From positions 1 through 20,434 of IMG/VR virus record IMGVR_UViG_3300045539_000179: 20,434 nucleotides of DNA; one strand, written 5' to 3'. The position numbers were made by a program, and so were the translations under genes. The first letter of the stretch is position 1, and the number at the start of each line of letters is the position of its first letter. The stretch comes from a virus. Positions 1 through 6,012 of the stretch are shown one piece after another. The notes beneath the pieces are model-generated. The model searched no databases. It was given only the letters and a program-made list of their open reading frames with translations, and was not told the origin of the DNA.

Positions 1-122
1 AAGGTTTAATAATATTGTCTGGATTAGGGACTAAGTCGGACATAAAACAAAAACGGTGTGAGGCGTTGCCATTAGGTGAGTCGATGAAACCCGAAGCTCC
101 GTACCCTTTAGGGTCGGAGTAG
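1..122 (+). CDS. tnpB: TnpB RNA-guided nuclease, C-terminal end (partial, 5' end outside window)
   Basis: The reading frame beginning at base 3 is open from the window edge to a TAG at 120-122 and encodes 39 residues. They include EALPLGESMKPEAP, a tail typical of IS200/IS605-family TnpB proteins, where the last codons overlap the guide-RNA scaffold at the right end of the element. TnpB is an RNA-guided DNA endonuclease with a RuvC fold that promotes retention and spread of its element. The RuvC catalytic residues would lie upstream of the window and cannot be checked, so activity is unknown. The stop codon sits directly after the right-end hairpin (97-119), as expected when coding sequence and non-coding RNA share DNA. 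The assignment rests on the tail and on the matching DNA end; confidence is good although only a fragment is visible. Confidence 0.8.
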   Translation, partial: GLIILSGLGTKSDIKQKRCEALPLGESMKPEAPYPLGSE

Positions 123-127
123 TTCAC
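1..127 (+). mobile_element. Right end of an IS200/IS605-family (tnpB) element
   Basis: The boundary is placed after TTCAC at 127 from the position of the conserved right-end hairpin. The left end, any tnpA transposase and the target-adjacent motif all lie outside the window. The sequence immediately outside continues an open coding frame (128-370), so the element appears to have inserted within a phage gene. A bare IS605-type element and an IStron (an element combined with a self-splicing group I intron) both fit what is visible. Confidence 0.7.
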
Positions 128-145
128 AGTGGTGAAAATATTATA
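30..145 (+). ncRNA. TnpB guide RNA (reRNA/omega RNA) scaffold and guide
   Basis: The segment has the look of an IS605-type right end. A hairpin pairs CTCCG (97-101) plus ACCC (103-106) with GGGT (111-114) plus CGGAG (115-119) around a TTTA loop, with one bulged T, and the end motif TTCAC follows at 123-127. In TnpB systems this end is transcribed as the scaffold, and the next 16-20 bases outside the element form the guide. Here the guide would begin at 128 with AGTGGTGAAAATATTATA. The 5' boundary of the RNA is not visible, so 30 is only a rough limit. The scaffold overlaps the tnpB coding end. Confidence 0.72.
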
Positions 146-370
146 AATTGTAAAAAAAATGAATCAGATATATTTGTACCATATTTTATTAATCCAGAAG
201 TATTCAATGAATATAATACTGAATATAATAAAATTAATAATGAAGATATTGAAGATTTAAAAATTTATAAAATTACAGAAGAAGAAGTTGTTAGTGCTGA
301 AAAAAATAATAAAATTACTAGTGAAGATTTACTAGTTTTACATCAAGTAGGTTACTATACATTCGATTAA
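128..370 (+). pseudogene. 3' fragment of a gene interrupted by the TnpB element (function unknown)
   Basis: From the element boundary an open frame runs SGENIINCKKNESD... to ...VLHQVGYYTFD and stops at TAA 368-370, about 80 codons. No in-frame ATG exists anywhere in it. Extended upstream, the frame runs through the scaffold region and meets a stop at 77-79. The composition (acidic and Asn/Lys-rich, like the rest of the genome) looks coding, and a terminator follows at 392-426. The simplest reading is the C-terminal part of a phage gene whose first part lies beyond the TnpB element. If the element is an IStron, splicing could restore the product and this would be a 3' exon rather than a broken gene. 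I do not recognise the protein family. Confidence 0.6.
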
Positions 371-391
371 TTTATTTTAATAATATTTTAT

Positions 392-426
392 AAAAAATAA
401 CCATCTATAATAGGTGGTTATTTTTA
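392..426 (+). terminator. Rho-independent terminator
   Basis: A 14-bp stem pairs AAAAATAACCATCT (393-406) with AGGTGGTTATTTTT (412-425), with one G-U pair and a five-base loop. The right arm ends in a T-run. It follows the interrupted gene ending at 370. Confidence 0.8.
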
Positions 427-459
427 TTTTAAAGCTATTTAATTGAAATGTTATGATTT

Positions 460-867
460 ATGTCAGTAGATAAAAGAGTTGGTAGTGATAATATAACTTG
501 GTCACAAATTGATAAATATATTTATTTAGGTACTATATTAATTGGTGTTTTTATGTATATATCAAGTATAAAAACCGATGTCGAAGTAATGAAAAATGAC
601 ATAAATAATATGAAAGATATGATTAAGGAATTACATAACCAACATATTAAAGAAAATGGACCAATAGGGTTTTATTATGATGTAAATAATGATTTAAAGA
701 AAAATTGTTTTATAAGTAGTGTTAGTAAGTTTACAAAGATACCGCCAATAAAAAATAAAGATAAAAAGGTTGAATCAAGATTTTTATGGATAGATAATAG
801 AAAAAAATTAATTGACGGAACAGATTATTATGATTTTTTTAATGACAAAAAACCGTTACAAAGTTAA
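460..867 (+). CDS. Small membrane-anchored protein with coiled coil, unknown function
   Basis: A 135-residue protein. A short polar N-terminus is followed by one hydrophobic segment at about residues 17-37 (IDKYIYLGTILIGVFMYISSI). Next comes a charged, heptad-like stretch at about 38-65 (VEVMKNDINNMKDMIKELHNQ) that suggests a coiled coil, and then a soluble domain of about 70 residues rich in Lys and Asp. There is no cleavable signal peptide. The topology would fit a membrane-tethered phage accessory or lysis-associated protein, but no motif proves that. The start at 460 was chosen because the alternative ATG at 453 is out of frame. It lies 33 bases after a terminator, so it probably has its own promoter. 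Its stop codon lies inside the loop of the terminator at 849-880. Confidence 0.65.
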   Translation: MSVDKRVGSDNITWSQIDKYIYLGTILIGVFMYISSIKTDVEVMKNDINNMKDMIKELHNQHIKENGPIGFYYDVNNDLKKNCFISSVSKFTKIPPIKNKDKKVESRFLWIDNRKKLIDGTDYYDFFNDKKPLQS

Positions 868-880
868 TTGCAACGGTTTT
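849..880. terminator. Bidirectional terminator between convergent genes
   Basis: AAAACCGTT (849-857) pairs with AACGGTTTT (872-880). A T-run follows on the + side, and an A-run precedes on the left, which reads as a T-run on the minus strand. It sits between the 135-residue + gene and the minus-strand helicase, whose 3' ends face each other, so one hairpin can end both transcripts. Confidence 0.75.
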
Positions 881-911
881 AAAGTAAAAAAGGTTACATT
901 ATATATTTAAT

Positions 912-2414
912 TTATTCAATTAAACTTAATTTATCTATAATAGTTGTATTTTTTTCAAATGAATCAATACTTTCTTCACTATTAATTTTTTTAAATGCAG
1001 AATCATCGATTTTAATATTATTATCTTCTTTAATAACTAAATCTTCATTAAAATTAGCATGATGTGAATCATCAATTTTAATATCTAATGTATCATTATT
1101 AAATAAAATATCTTCCCAAACCCATCCTGCTCTTGCAAAACGACATTTATTAATAACAATATTAATTTGGTTATTATTTAATTGATTAATATCTCTACCA
1201 AGTGAAATAACCATATGTGCTTTTTTCAATCTTTCAACTGAACCACCACAATGATTCATATCTAATAATCTAACATTATTAGCTTCTTTTTTTGCTTGAA
1301 TAGCAGCATACATAGCAATATCAAGTTCTTCACATAAAGATTCTACTTTCTTAACAACTTGTTCTTGTCCAAACCACTTGTCATTACCTCTATCATCAGG
1401 TTCAAGACAATCAATATAGTCAAGTACAACTAAATCAATTTTACCTCGCTTATCTTCTTCTTTTTTAATGAATTTCTTTAATTTTGTTGGTGTTGTATCA
1501 TCAGATAATCTAACAATTTTAAGTTTACCAACAACAGGACTTTTCTTTAAGTCTTCAATTCTGCTTTTAGCTTTTTCTTTTTGTTTAGATAATTGTGAAG
1601 ATGGAATACCAAGCACCTTTGCATAAATTTTTCTTCTAATATCGTTTTCTTTACCCTCTAATATGATATGTAAAACATTTTTACCTAACATATAATTATT
1701 TGCAGCAATTAAAGACAACATAGTTGATTTACCAATACCTGGCGATGCAAGTATTAATGCAAACTCACCTCTATCAATACCACCGTTAACCTTATTATCA
1801 ATTTCCTTTATACCAGTACCAATTGGTCTTCTTGAATCTTCTGATAATACCTCATCAATCGATTCAAAAATATCTTTACCATGTCTTTGTGGTTGTCCAA
1901 TATCAATAATAGCTTTATACCTTTCAGATAATGCAATAATAGTAGACTCATCAACAATTCCTTTTTCTAACTTTTCTGTTGATTCTCTATTCGCTTTTAA
2001 GAACTCTTGTTGTTTAACAAATGTTAATGCTTGTTCTTTAACAAACTTTCTATCTTCATTAATTTCACCTGACTTATACTTAACACCAAGATTTCTAATA
2101 CTAATTAATCTTGCTTCAATTTCTTTTTTCTCAATATCATTTGAAATCTCTGTTTCCGTTAGAGTATAGATATTATCTATATTTGGTATATTATTGTATT
2201 TCTTATAATAATCTTTTATTAAAACCATTATTCTCCTCATATCCATTGTTTCAAAATATGATGGTTCTAAATAACGTATAATTTCTTCAAAGAAGATATT
2301 TTTTGTATTTTCATTAATATTATTAGGTAATAATAATTCATAAACTAATTTTGTTTGATAGTTTAATCCTAATTTACCCATATGTTGTTTCACTATTTCA
2401 TTCTCAATAGACAT
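912..2414 (-). CDS. Replicative DNA helicase, DnaB/T4 gp41 type
   Basis: A 500-residue protein with the RecA-like ATPase core of hexameric 5'-3' replicative helicases. Walker A is ASPGIGKST (about 223-231). A region around 248-262 (HIILEGKENDIRRKIYAK) fits the segment after it. Walker B is DLVVLDYID (about 327-335), a sensor glutamine lies in AAIQAKKEA (about 370-378), and the late conserved segment is GGSVERLKKAH (390-400). Residues 1-170 form a helical N-terminal domain. Length is close to that of T4 gp41. It would unwind the parental duplex at the phage fork and work with primase, which is not in the window. The C-terminal 60 residues are acidic and low in complexity. The start is preceded by an A-rich leader without a Shine-Dalgarno sequence. 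A strong hairpin (2457-2487) separates it from the gene upstream, so it may rely on readthrough or on an unrecognised promoter. Confidence 0.9.
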   Translation of the reverse strand: MSIENEIVKQHMGKLGLNYQTKLVYELLLPNNINENTKNIFFEEIIRYLEPSYFETMDMRRIMVLIKDYYKKYNNIPNIDNIYTLTETEISNDIEKKEIEARLISIRNLGVKYKSGEINEDRKFVKEQALTFVKQQEFLKANRESTEKLEKGIVDESTIIALSERYKAIIDIGQPQRHGKDIFESIDEVLSEDSRRPIGTGIKEIDNKVNGGIDRGEFALILASPGIGKSTMLSLIAANNYMLGKNVLHIILEGKENDIRRKIYAKVLGIPSSQLSKQKEKAKSRIEDLKKSPVVGKLKIVRLSDDTTPTKLKKFIKKEEDKRGKIDLVVLDYIDCLEPDDRGNDKWFGQEQVVKKVESLCEELDIAMYAAIQAKKEANNVRLLDMNHCGGSVERLKKAHMVISLGRDINQLNNNQINIVINKCRFARAGWVWEDILFNNDTLDIKIDDSHHANFNEDLVIKEDNNIKIDDSAFKKINSEESIDSFEKNTTIIDKLSLIE

Positions 2415-2456
2415 CTTTTTATTTTTATTTTAGGTGGAATTTTTAACTTTAATTTA

Positions 2457-2487
2457 AATCTTGGACAGTATTATACTGTCCAAGATT
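2457..2487 (-). terminator. Strong hairpin between the 204-residue gene and the helicase gene
   Basis: A perfect 14-bp inverted repeat, AATCTTGGACAGTA / TACTGTCCAAGATT, with a three-base loop. It lies 13 bases after the stop of the upstream minus-strand gene. Read on the minus strand it is followed by TTTAAATT, not an unbroken T-run, so termination may be partial. Confidence 0.7.
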
Positions 2488-2500
2488 CACTAATATATTA

Positions 2501-3115
2501 CTATATAATTGGTTCTGCTGTCATTTTTTCCTTCTGTTCAGCATTGAATTGTCTGATTGTATCAATATCAAAACCATGACGATTTCTAATATTATATTCA
2601 CCCCACATAAAATCAGAATCTTTTTGTTTTATATGTGCTTCAATATATTGAACAATATCATCAAAATAATTTGTTAAATCCGATGAAAATCTAGCATTAG
2701 GATTATAATTCTTAATACAAAAATTTCTCTCAATAACATAATTATCATTATAATATAAAATGTATTTAAAATTTTCATCAGTATTTAAATAATATCCATT
2801 TGTATTATTTAAACTTTCTTGCTGAGAAGTTAAAGGAACTCTAACACTCTTGTCTTCACTATTTGTTAAACCAAAAAATTTAACACCATCTTTATAAGTT
2901 TTTAAATACTTATCAATAGTTAAATTACTATCCTTACTAGAAAGTATGTCTCTAAACCCTTTTATCATGTCATTAGCAACATCTTTTAAATTTAAAGTCC
3001 TAGACTTCACATTATAGACATCTGCTCTAAAAACCCTCTCTAATATAGGATTATCGTTTAAGTATAAACCAAATTTATATTGGTCTTTTACAAAAGAATT
3101 AATTTGTTCACTCAT
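2501..3115 (-). CDS. Conserved-looking phage protein of unknown function (204 aa)
   Basis: A 204-residue soluble protein with no signal peptide, membrane segment or nucleotide-binding motif. It is rich in Asn, Asp, Tyr and Lys, with mixed alpha/beta character and a charged C-terminus (FNAEQKEKMTAEPII). It lies between the flap nuclease and the helicase in a replication cluster, and its size is similar to T4 gp59, the helicase loader. That is only a positional hint; I do not see a gp59 signature. It has its own promoter (3151-3185) and is followed by a strong hairpin, so it can be expressed as a single-gene unit. Start at 3115 is preceded by an A-rich leader. Confidence 0.7.
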   Translation of the reverse strand: MSEQINSFVKDQYKFGLYLNDNPILERVFRADVYNVKSRTLNLKDVANDMIKGFRDILSSKDSNLTIDKYLKTYKDGVKFFGLTNSEDKSVRVPLTSQQESLNNTNGYYLNTDENFKYILYYNDNYVIERNFCIKNYNPNARFSSDLTNYFDDIVQYIEAHIKQKDSDFMWGEYNIRNRHGFDIDTIRQFNAEQKEKMTAEPII

Positions 3116-3150
3116 TTTTTAATTTTTAATGGTTGTTAATTTAATAATAT

Positions 3151-3185
3151 ACAATACTAATTATAATATTTCAATATTCCTAATA
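3151..3185 (-). promoter_or_regulatory. Two-box phage-type promoter upstream of the 204-residue gene
   Basis: Read on the minus strand, TATTAGGAA is followed after 13 bases by TAATTAGTATTGT. The same two boxes with the same spacing occur at 14926-14960, also just upstream of a minus-strand gene. The second box contains TAGTATTG, one base from the Bacteroidetes -7 element TANNTTTG. The start codon lies 36 bases downstream. Confidence 0.6.
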
Positions 3186-3197
3186 ATATTTATAATT

Positions 3198-4262
3198 TTA
3201 TTTATTGTTTTTAAGATATTCTTTTTCTTTTAATATTACTGGATAAAATGGTAAACAAAAATCATTTATATTACCATTCCAAACTTTCATAAAACCATCT
3301 TCTTTCATTAATCTTAATAAGTTTTTACTACCCCTATCTGAATCATCTAATTCTATTGTAGCAATATTCTCTAACTCATATTTTGCTTCCTTAGTAAGCA
3401 TTGGTTCTTTAAGATTTATTATTTCATAATTTATACTATAAAAATCTCTACCTAATTTTTTACCATCAATACCTCTACCATCTATAATTGCATCAAGAAC
3501 AAGTAAAGGTTTAAGTTTTTTATTTAAACTTCTTTCCTCTTTGATTAACTTTGCATTTTCAATAACTTCATCAATAAACATTTCTTCATTAATCGCCTTT
3601 GGAAATAATTTTAAAAAGGTTTTTTCCTGCAAACCACTTATACTAAAAATATTATCTGAAATATCACCGCAGAATGTTTTAATCAAAGCAATATTTTTAT
3701 AATGATGATTGAAATGAAGGAAATAATTATCTTTTGTTATAACTATTTTTTTATTTGCTAAATATAATTTAACAGTATCATATTGGATTAACTGACATAA
3801 ATCTCTATCATTAGTAAATATAGTAATATTTTCAGTTGTATGATATAACTTACAATAATAAGCAATTAAATCATCGGCTTCAATAAATTCAACACTCAAT
3901 TGGCGAATAAATAATTCTTCTAAATATTGTTGGATTCTTATCTTAGTCTTTAAAAGAGATTCTTTTGATTCTTGTTCTCTCTTCATTTCACCCTCAGATA
4001 AATTAATTTTATTGTACCATGATTTATTTTTTCTGTTAGCCTTATAGTTTTTACAAATGTTATATCTCATTTTTCCACCATTATCACCATCCCAACATAC
4101 TAATATTTTATTAATTTTTAATTCCTTAGTAAGTGTTCTTAATGTAAGAAAGAAATTAAATAATCCACTAATATTACCAAATTCATGTGTATAATAGTTT
4201 GATTTAACCAAAAATGAACGTTTTAATAAGTAATGTCCATCAACTAATAATGTGTTATTCAT
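3198..4262 (-). CDS. 5'-3' exonuclease / flap nuclease, T4 RNase H type
   Basis: A 354-residue member of the FEN/PIN-like 5' nuclease family. The expected acidic metal-binding motifs are visible in order: LLVDGHYLLKRSF with Asp8, CWDGD (about 56-60), IEADDLIAYYC (about 127-137), TNDRDLCQLI (150-159) and GDISDNI (199-205), followed by the helical DNA-binding segment SISGLQEKTFLKLF. In T4 this enzyme removes RNA primers and short 5' DNA from Okazaki fragments, acting with gp32 and the polymerase clamp. Residues about 80-110, between the first acidic motifs and EADD, are very basic and would form the arch. Length is slightly above T4 RNase H. It is the last gene of a compact operon that starts with the homing-type nuclease; the gap to the gene before it is three bases. 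Confidence 0.88.
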   Translation of the reverse strand: MNNTLLVDGHYLLKRSFLVKSNYYTHEFGNISGLFNFFLTLRTLTKELKINKILVCWDGDNGGKMRYNICKNYKANRKNKSWYNKINLSEGEMKREQESKESLLKTKIRIQQYLEELFIRQLSVEFIEADDLIAYYCKLYHTTENITIFTNDRDLCQLIQYDTVKLYLANKKIVITKDNYFLHFNHHYKNIALIKTFCGDISDNIFSISGLQEKTFLKLFPKAINEEMFIDEVIENAKLIKEERSLNKKLKPLLVLDAIIDGRGIDGKKLGRDFYSINYEIINLKEPMLTKEAKYELENIATIELDDSDRGSKNLLRLMKEDGFMKVWNGNINDFCLPFYPVILKEKEYLKNNK

Positions 4263-4265
4263 TTT

Positions 4266-4412
4266 TTAATGTATTAAATATAATAATATTGCTAATATAT
4301 TCATTGTTGCAAAAAATAAATCAAAACTTTCTTTTGTTTTAAAATATAATCCTACATGATATAACCCAAAAGTTATATTTAATGTTAATGTTATTATCCT
4401 AATTATTTCCAT
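4266..4412 (-). CDS. Small two-segment membrane protein (48 aa)
   Basis: Reading from ATG at 4412 to TAA at 4266-4268 gives MEIIRIITLTLNITFGLYHV... ending ...NILAILLYLIH. Two hydrophobic segments (about residues 3-20 and 33-48) flank a short charged turn (FKTKESFD). The start overlaps the end of the zinc-ribbon gene by 10 bases, and the stop is three bases from the flap nuclease start, so it fits the operon closely. Function is not recognised. Confidence 0.55.
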   Translation of the reverse strand: MEIIRIITLTLNITFGLYHVGLYFKTKESFDLFFATMNILAILLYLIH

Positions 4413-4552
4413 TTTAAATGTTTTTTAAGTAAATTTTTTAGTTTCTTTAAACTTTTTGTTATTGTTAAATCGCTATCAACACAATTAAAACAATAACCTA
4501 ATCTTGGATTAATTATATTTCCACAAGTTTTACATTTTATCTTAGAACCCAT
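4403..4552 (-). CDS. Zinc-ribbon microprotein B (49 aa)
   Basis: From ATG at 4552 to TAA at 4403-4405. Two Cys pairs, CKTC (residues 7-10) and CFNC (21-24), form a treble-clef/zinc-ribbon-like knuckle, followed by a Lys/Leu-rich amphipathic helix (SLKKLKNLLKKHLKWK). It closely resembles the protein encoded just upstream: both have K-CK-C-CG, then R-GYCFNC, then a Ser/Asp-rich turn. This indicates a tandem duplication. It overlaps the upstream paralogue by 16 bases and the downstream gene by 10. A nucleic-acid or RNA-polymerase binding role is plausible but not shown. Confidence 0.65.
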   Translation of the reverse strand: MGSKIKCKTCGNIINPRLGYCFNCVDSDLTITKSLKKLKNLLKKHLKWK

Positions 4553-4728
4553 CCTTTTTTAATTAAGAATTTTAATCTATCAAAATTAGTTTCTGTTGGT
4601 TTTTCCGTTCCATCAAAACCTTTATCATACATATCTAATCCAGTTGTAATAATTGATTCAGCGTCTGCACAATTAAAACAATAACCACCTCTTGTATCAC
4701 TAATACTACCACAACATTTACATTTCAT
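4537..4728 (-). CDS. Zinc-ribbon microprotein A (63 aa)
   Basis: A 63-residue protein starting MKCKCCGSISDTRGGYCFNC. Two Cys pairs (CKCC and CFNC, residues 3-6 and 17-20) predict one bound zinc ion. They are followed by an acidic turn (ADAES) and a C-terminal amphipathic region ending FLIKKGWVLR. It is the paralogue of the next gene downstream. Its start codon overlaps the stop of the small membrane protein gene upstream by four bases (ATGA), so the two are probably translationally coupled. No wider family is recognised. Confidence 0.7.
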   Translation of the reverse strand: MKCKCCGSISDTRGGYCFNCADAESIITTGLDMYDKGFDGTEKPTETNFDRLKFLIKKGWVLR

Positions 4729-4922
4729 GATTTATAATTTTTATTAAAATATTTATTGTAAATAACTACACCTAATATAAGTGTTATTATTAACCCCACT
4801 AACAAATATAATGGTAAAAATACATAAAACCAAGAAAAATATGTGTTTATTATAAGTTTATAGTAAATTAATATTAGTGTTAGTTGACCAAAGAAGAACG
4901 GAATATAGAATTGTAATTTCAT
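4725..4922 (-). CDS. Small two-segment membrane protein (65 aa)
   Basis: A 65-residue, very hydrophobic protein with two likely transmembrane helices (about residues 5-27 and 32-55) and a short basic tail (YNKYFNKNYKS). It overlaps the homing-type nuclease gene upstream and the zinc-ribbon gene downstream by four bases each, both ATGA arrangements. Function is unknown; size and topology alone do not separate a holin-like protein from an inner-membrane accessory factor. Confidence 0.65.
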   Translation of the reverse strand: MKLQFYIPFFFGQLTLILIYYKLIINTYFSWFYVFLPLYLLVGLIITLILGVVIYNKYFNKNYKS

Positions 4923-5971
4923 GAGGGTATGTATTTAGATTTAAACTTAGTTTCATATCTTTCAGTAAATTTTATATCACCAGAATTATATAATGATAAT
5001 ATTTCTTCGCTACTTAATTTTTCAGGTGTTATAATTTCAAATGTATAATTATTTTCTTTACAATATTTTTTTACACCTTCTATCTTATTTAATACTTTTG
5101 GGGAGTTAATTAAAGTTGAAGGTTTTATTTCAATAATTTTATTACCATTAATAACAAAATCAGGAAAATAATTTCTTTTTATACCTTCATAATCTACATA
5201 AGGTATTTTATATTTTTTTAATTCACCATTTTCCCATGAAAGATTTTCTTTTACGATAACATTAACCATGTAAGATAATTCAAATAAACTTCTAAAAAAC
5301 CAACCATTTGGAATATAGTGACCACTCCAACCGTTTCCTGAACCTTGTGGTGATGGTTTTCCAAACATTGGATTATTTTCGCCAGATGAATTATTTTTTT
5401 GAGTATTAATCCATTCTTCGTATTTAGTTGTACCAGACTCTACTCCGAATTTTTCAATCCATGTTTCTTTAAAACCACCAGTTCTACCGTAATTAGGGTT
5501 ATTTTCACCAGAAAATAGTGAACTTAATCTTTCTTTATTCTCATTTGATTTTAAATAATCAATATATTTTTGTTTCTTTTCACTAGGATTAGACCAGCTT
5601 TCTTTCATTTGTTTTTTTATCTCATCAGTATGTGTTTTACCAAAAAATGGATTATTTTCACCTTTAAATTTATTGCTATTATATAATTTTTTACATTCAA
5701 TACATGGAAAATTTTTACAATTATTAATACAAATTACACCTGCTTTTTCATATTTTTTTATTTCAAATTCTTTAATATAATTTTTTAAAGTAGTGTAGTT
5801 TCTAAGATTTTTAATTATTATATCAATTTCTTCATCATTATATCTTTTATTTTTATATCTTTTTGTTTTTAAAATTGTAATTATATTTTTTTCTTCTCTA
5901 ATACAATTGATACAAATATCTTTGGATTTATTTGAAATTATTATTTCATTACATTTTGTGCAGTTTTTCAT
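4919..5971 (-). CDS. Homing-type endonuclease: zinc ribbon, NUMOD3 repeats and PD-(D/E)XK nuclease domain
   Basis: A 350-residue modular protein. The N-terminus has a Cys4 knuckle (CTKC, CINC, residues 4-23), and a second Cys cluster lies at 81-93. Three NUMOD3-like DNA-binding repeats follow: GENNPFFGKTHT (about 104-115), GENNPNYGRTG (155-165) and GENNPMFGKPSPQGSG (197-212). The C-terminal part has FRSLFELSYM with Glu231, then YFPDFV with Asp271 and EIKPS with Glu281 and Lys283, the layout of a PD-(D/E)XK nuclease. NUMOD3 repeats are typical of phage homing endonucleases. The gene starts directly after the uvsX terminator and is coupled by a four-base overlap to the small genes behind it, which is unusual for a freestanding homing gene. 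Its exact target is unknown. Confidence 0.8.
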   Translation of the reverse strand: MKNCTKCNEIIISNKSKDICINCIREEKNIITILKTKRYKNKRYNDEEIDIIIKNLRNYTTLKNYIKEFEIKKYEKAGVICINNCKNFPCIECKKLYNSNKFKGENNPFFGKTHTDEIKKQMKESWSNPSEKKQKYIDYLKSNENKERLSSLFSGENNPNYGRTGGFKETWIEKFGVESGTTKYEEWINTQKNNSSGENNPMFGKPSPQGSGNGWSGHYIPNGWFFRSLFELSYMVNVIVKENLSWENGELKKYKIPYVDYEGIKRNYFPDFVINGNKIIEIKPSTLINSPKVLNKIEGVKKYCKENNYTFEIITPEKLSSEEILSLYNSGDIKFTERYETKFKSKYIPS

Positions 5972-5982
5972 ATTTAATATAT

Positions 5983-6006
5983 AAAAACCCCCAATTAAGG
6001 GGGTTT
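5983..6006 (-). terminator. Rho-independent terminator after uvsX
   Basis: AAACCCCC (5985-5992) pairs with GGGGGTTT (5999-6006) around a six-base loop. On the minus strand it ends in GGGGGTTTTT. It is the most GC-rich stem in the window. It lies just beyond the uvsX stop and just ahead of the homing-type nuclease start. Confidence 0.85.
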
Positions 6007-6012
6007 GTTTAT

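Noticed and set aside
3186-3197. T4 late promoter-like TATAAATA matches (minus strand near 3195 and near 11183; near match at 10074)
   Set aside because: Such octamers are common by chance in this base composition, and none lies at a consistent distance from a late gene.
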